Assembly (NCBI RefSeq): GCF_000429825.1
Contig: NZ_AUCP01000014.1
Location: 1 to 64,000 of the forward strand
Source: Cohnella thermotolerans DSM 17683
GTDB taxonomy: Bacteria > Bacillota > Bacilli > Paenibacillales > Paenibacillaceae
DNA: 64,000 nucleotides
Direction of reading: 5' to 3'
Positions 63,364-64,000 of the stretch are shown here, piece after piece (the stretch's first letter is position 1; each line of letters begins with the position of its first letter). Both the position numbers and the translations under genes were made by a program. The notes beneath the pieces are model-generated. The model did no database searches and was not told the DNA's origin. It saw nothing but the letters and a program-made list of their open reading frames with translations.

Positions 63364-63975
63364 TCAGGACTCGGGTTCTGCAGAACGAAGATAATCCCGG
63401 TAGTCTTCAGGCGTATCCAAATCTCGCGGCGCGAGGTCGTCGGAATCGACATAGACGATCCGGCTTCGGTGCCGCCTGAGCACTTCCCTCGCCCCGAAGT
63501 CCCCCGACAGCTCCATCAATTCCGGATACATCCCGGCATCGAACAACACGGGGTGCGCCGGCCGGTCGGCGTAGCGTACCTGCACAATAGGCGCTTGGGT
63601 CTCCCGGTAAGTGTCCGCGACGCGTCGGATGAGACGGCTCTGGACGTCAGGCTGGTCGCCGAGCAGAACGATCACGCCCCGCGGGGAATGCCGCTTCACC
63701 AATTCCCGCAGTCCCGAGGCCAGAGATGCGCCTAGTCCCAGCTCGGAACAATCGCTGTCAATCCAATCGACAGGCGCGTCGCCCGCATGGTCCCGGCTCA
63801 CCGGCCCCTGCCGGGCGGCGACCACCGCCACCCGGCAATTGCCCGCCTCCAGCGCGCGGCGAATCGATTGCCGCAAAATGGTGATGCCTTCCGTTGACGG
63901 CAGCAGCATCTTGGGCTGCCCCATTCGGCTGGATTGGCCGGCAGCCAGAATAAGCGCCCAAACGTCGTCAGACAT
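63364..63975 (-). CDS. mocA: Molybdenum cofactor cytidylyltransferase (MocA-like)
   Basis: 203-residue NTP-transferase fold: nucleotide loop LILAAGQSSRMGQPKMLLP, metal site VIVLLGDQPDVQS, late PAHPVLFDAGMYPELMELSGDFGAREVL. It would cytidylate the molybdopterin cofactor for xanthine dehydrogenase-type enzymes. AAGGAGGAG is the ribosome site; the operon probably continues beyond the right edge with molybdenum hydroxylase genes. Confidence 0.87.
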   Translation of the reverse strand: MSDDVWALILAAGQSSRMGQPKMLLPSTEGITILRQSIRRALEAGNCRVAVVAARQGPVSRDHAGDAPVDWIDSDCSELGLGASLASGLRELVKRHSPRGVIVLLGDQPDVQSRLIRRVADTYRETQAPIVQVRYADRPAHPVLFDAGMYPELMELSGDFGAREVLRRHRSRIVYVDSDDLAPRDLDTPEDYRDYLRSAEPES

Positions 63976-64000
63976 GGCTCTCCTCCTTAAGCGCAGAAGC

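Overview
The window looks like chromosome from a moderately high-GC, spore-forming member of the Paenibacillaceae (Paenibacillus/Cohnella-like). The evidence is a set of Bacillales marker genes (YqhH/YqhG/YqzE, a CotD-type coat protein, a BlaI/BlaR1 pair, YesM/YesN-type two-component genes), strong AGGAGG ribosome sites, frequent TTG/GTG starts, an S-layer-homology protein and an Isd-like NEAT haem system. No rRNA, intact tRNA or CRISPR array is visible.

Layout. 1-345: left end of an IS256-family element, followed by an AT-rich gene-free stretch. 0.7-3.5 kb: class II ribonucleotide reductase nrdJ behind a pair of NrdR boxes. 3.6-11.4 kb: housekeeping and sporulation-flavoured genes (yqhH-yqhG, a secreted protein, yqzE, an amidase, a divergent polysaccharide deacetylase, xpt, cotD-like, ykoP-like). 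11.5-19.5 kb: a seven-gene leftward operon under a BlaI-type repressor, with a BlaR1-like protease lacking the penicillin sensor, two lipoproteins, an ABC ATPase, a permease, and a permease fused in frame to a lipoprotein-like domain. 19.6-30.5 kb: a rare-sugar locus (rbsA, rbsC, rbsB, rbsD, cupin isomerase-like and TIM-barrel epimerase-like genes), with a divergent second sugar-binding protein and a YesM/YesN-type kinase and regulator, suggesting three-component sugar sensing. 30.6-31.8 kb: a TetR/membrane-protein pair with two TTGATC-based operators.

32.0-45.8 kb: the centrepiece, an Isd-like haem acquisition region. It runs leftwards from a Fur box: a tiny secreted NEAT-like protein, a 1143-residue NEAT/SLH surface protein, a full haem ABC module, a membrane-anchored NEAT protein, a second full haem ABC module, and an IsdG/HmoA-type haem monooxygenase with its catalytic triad intact. 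HssR/HssS, with its own Fur box, lies beside it. 46-47.2 kb is a decayed iron region: a flavodoxin reduced to its C-terminal half but keeping an ideal Fur-controlled promoter, and a permease C-terminal remnant.

47.2-51.9 kb: a TetR-controlled sulfonate operon (ssuC, ssuA, ssuB, ssuD). 52-61.3 kb: a leftward operon coupling hydantoinase/oxoprolinase subunits A and B with a polyamine-type ABC importer and an M20 aminoacylase. 61.4-63.2 kb is AT-rich accessory DNA starting at a tRNA 3'-end fragment (probable integration scar) with a truncated SRPBCC gene, a lipoprotein and an XRE/membrane-protein pair. The window closes with mocA and a probable xdhC remnant.
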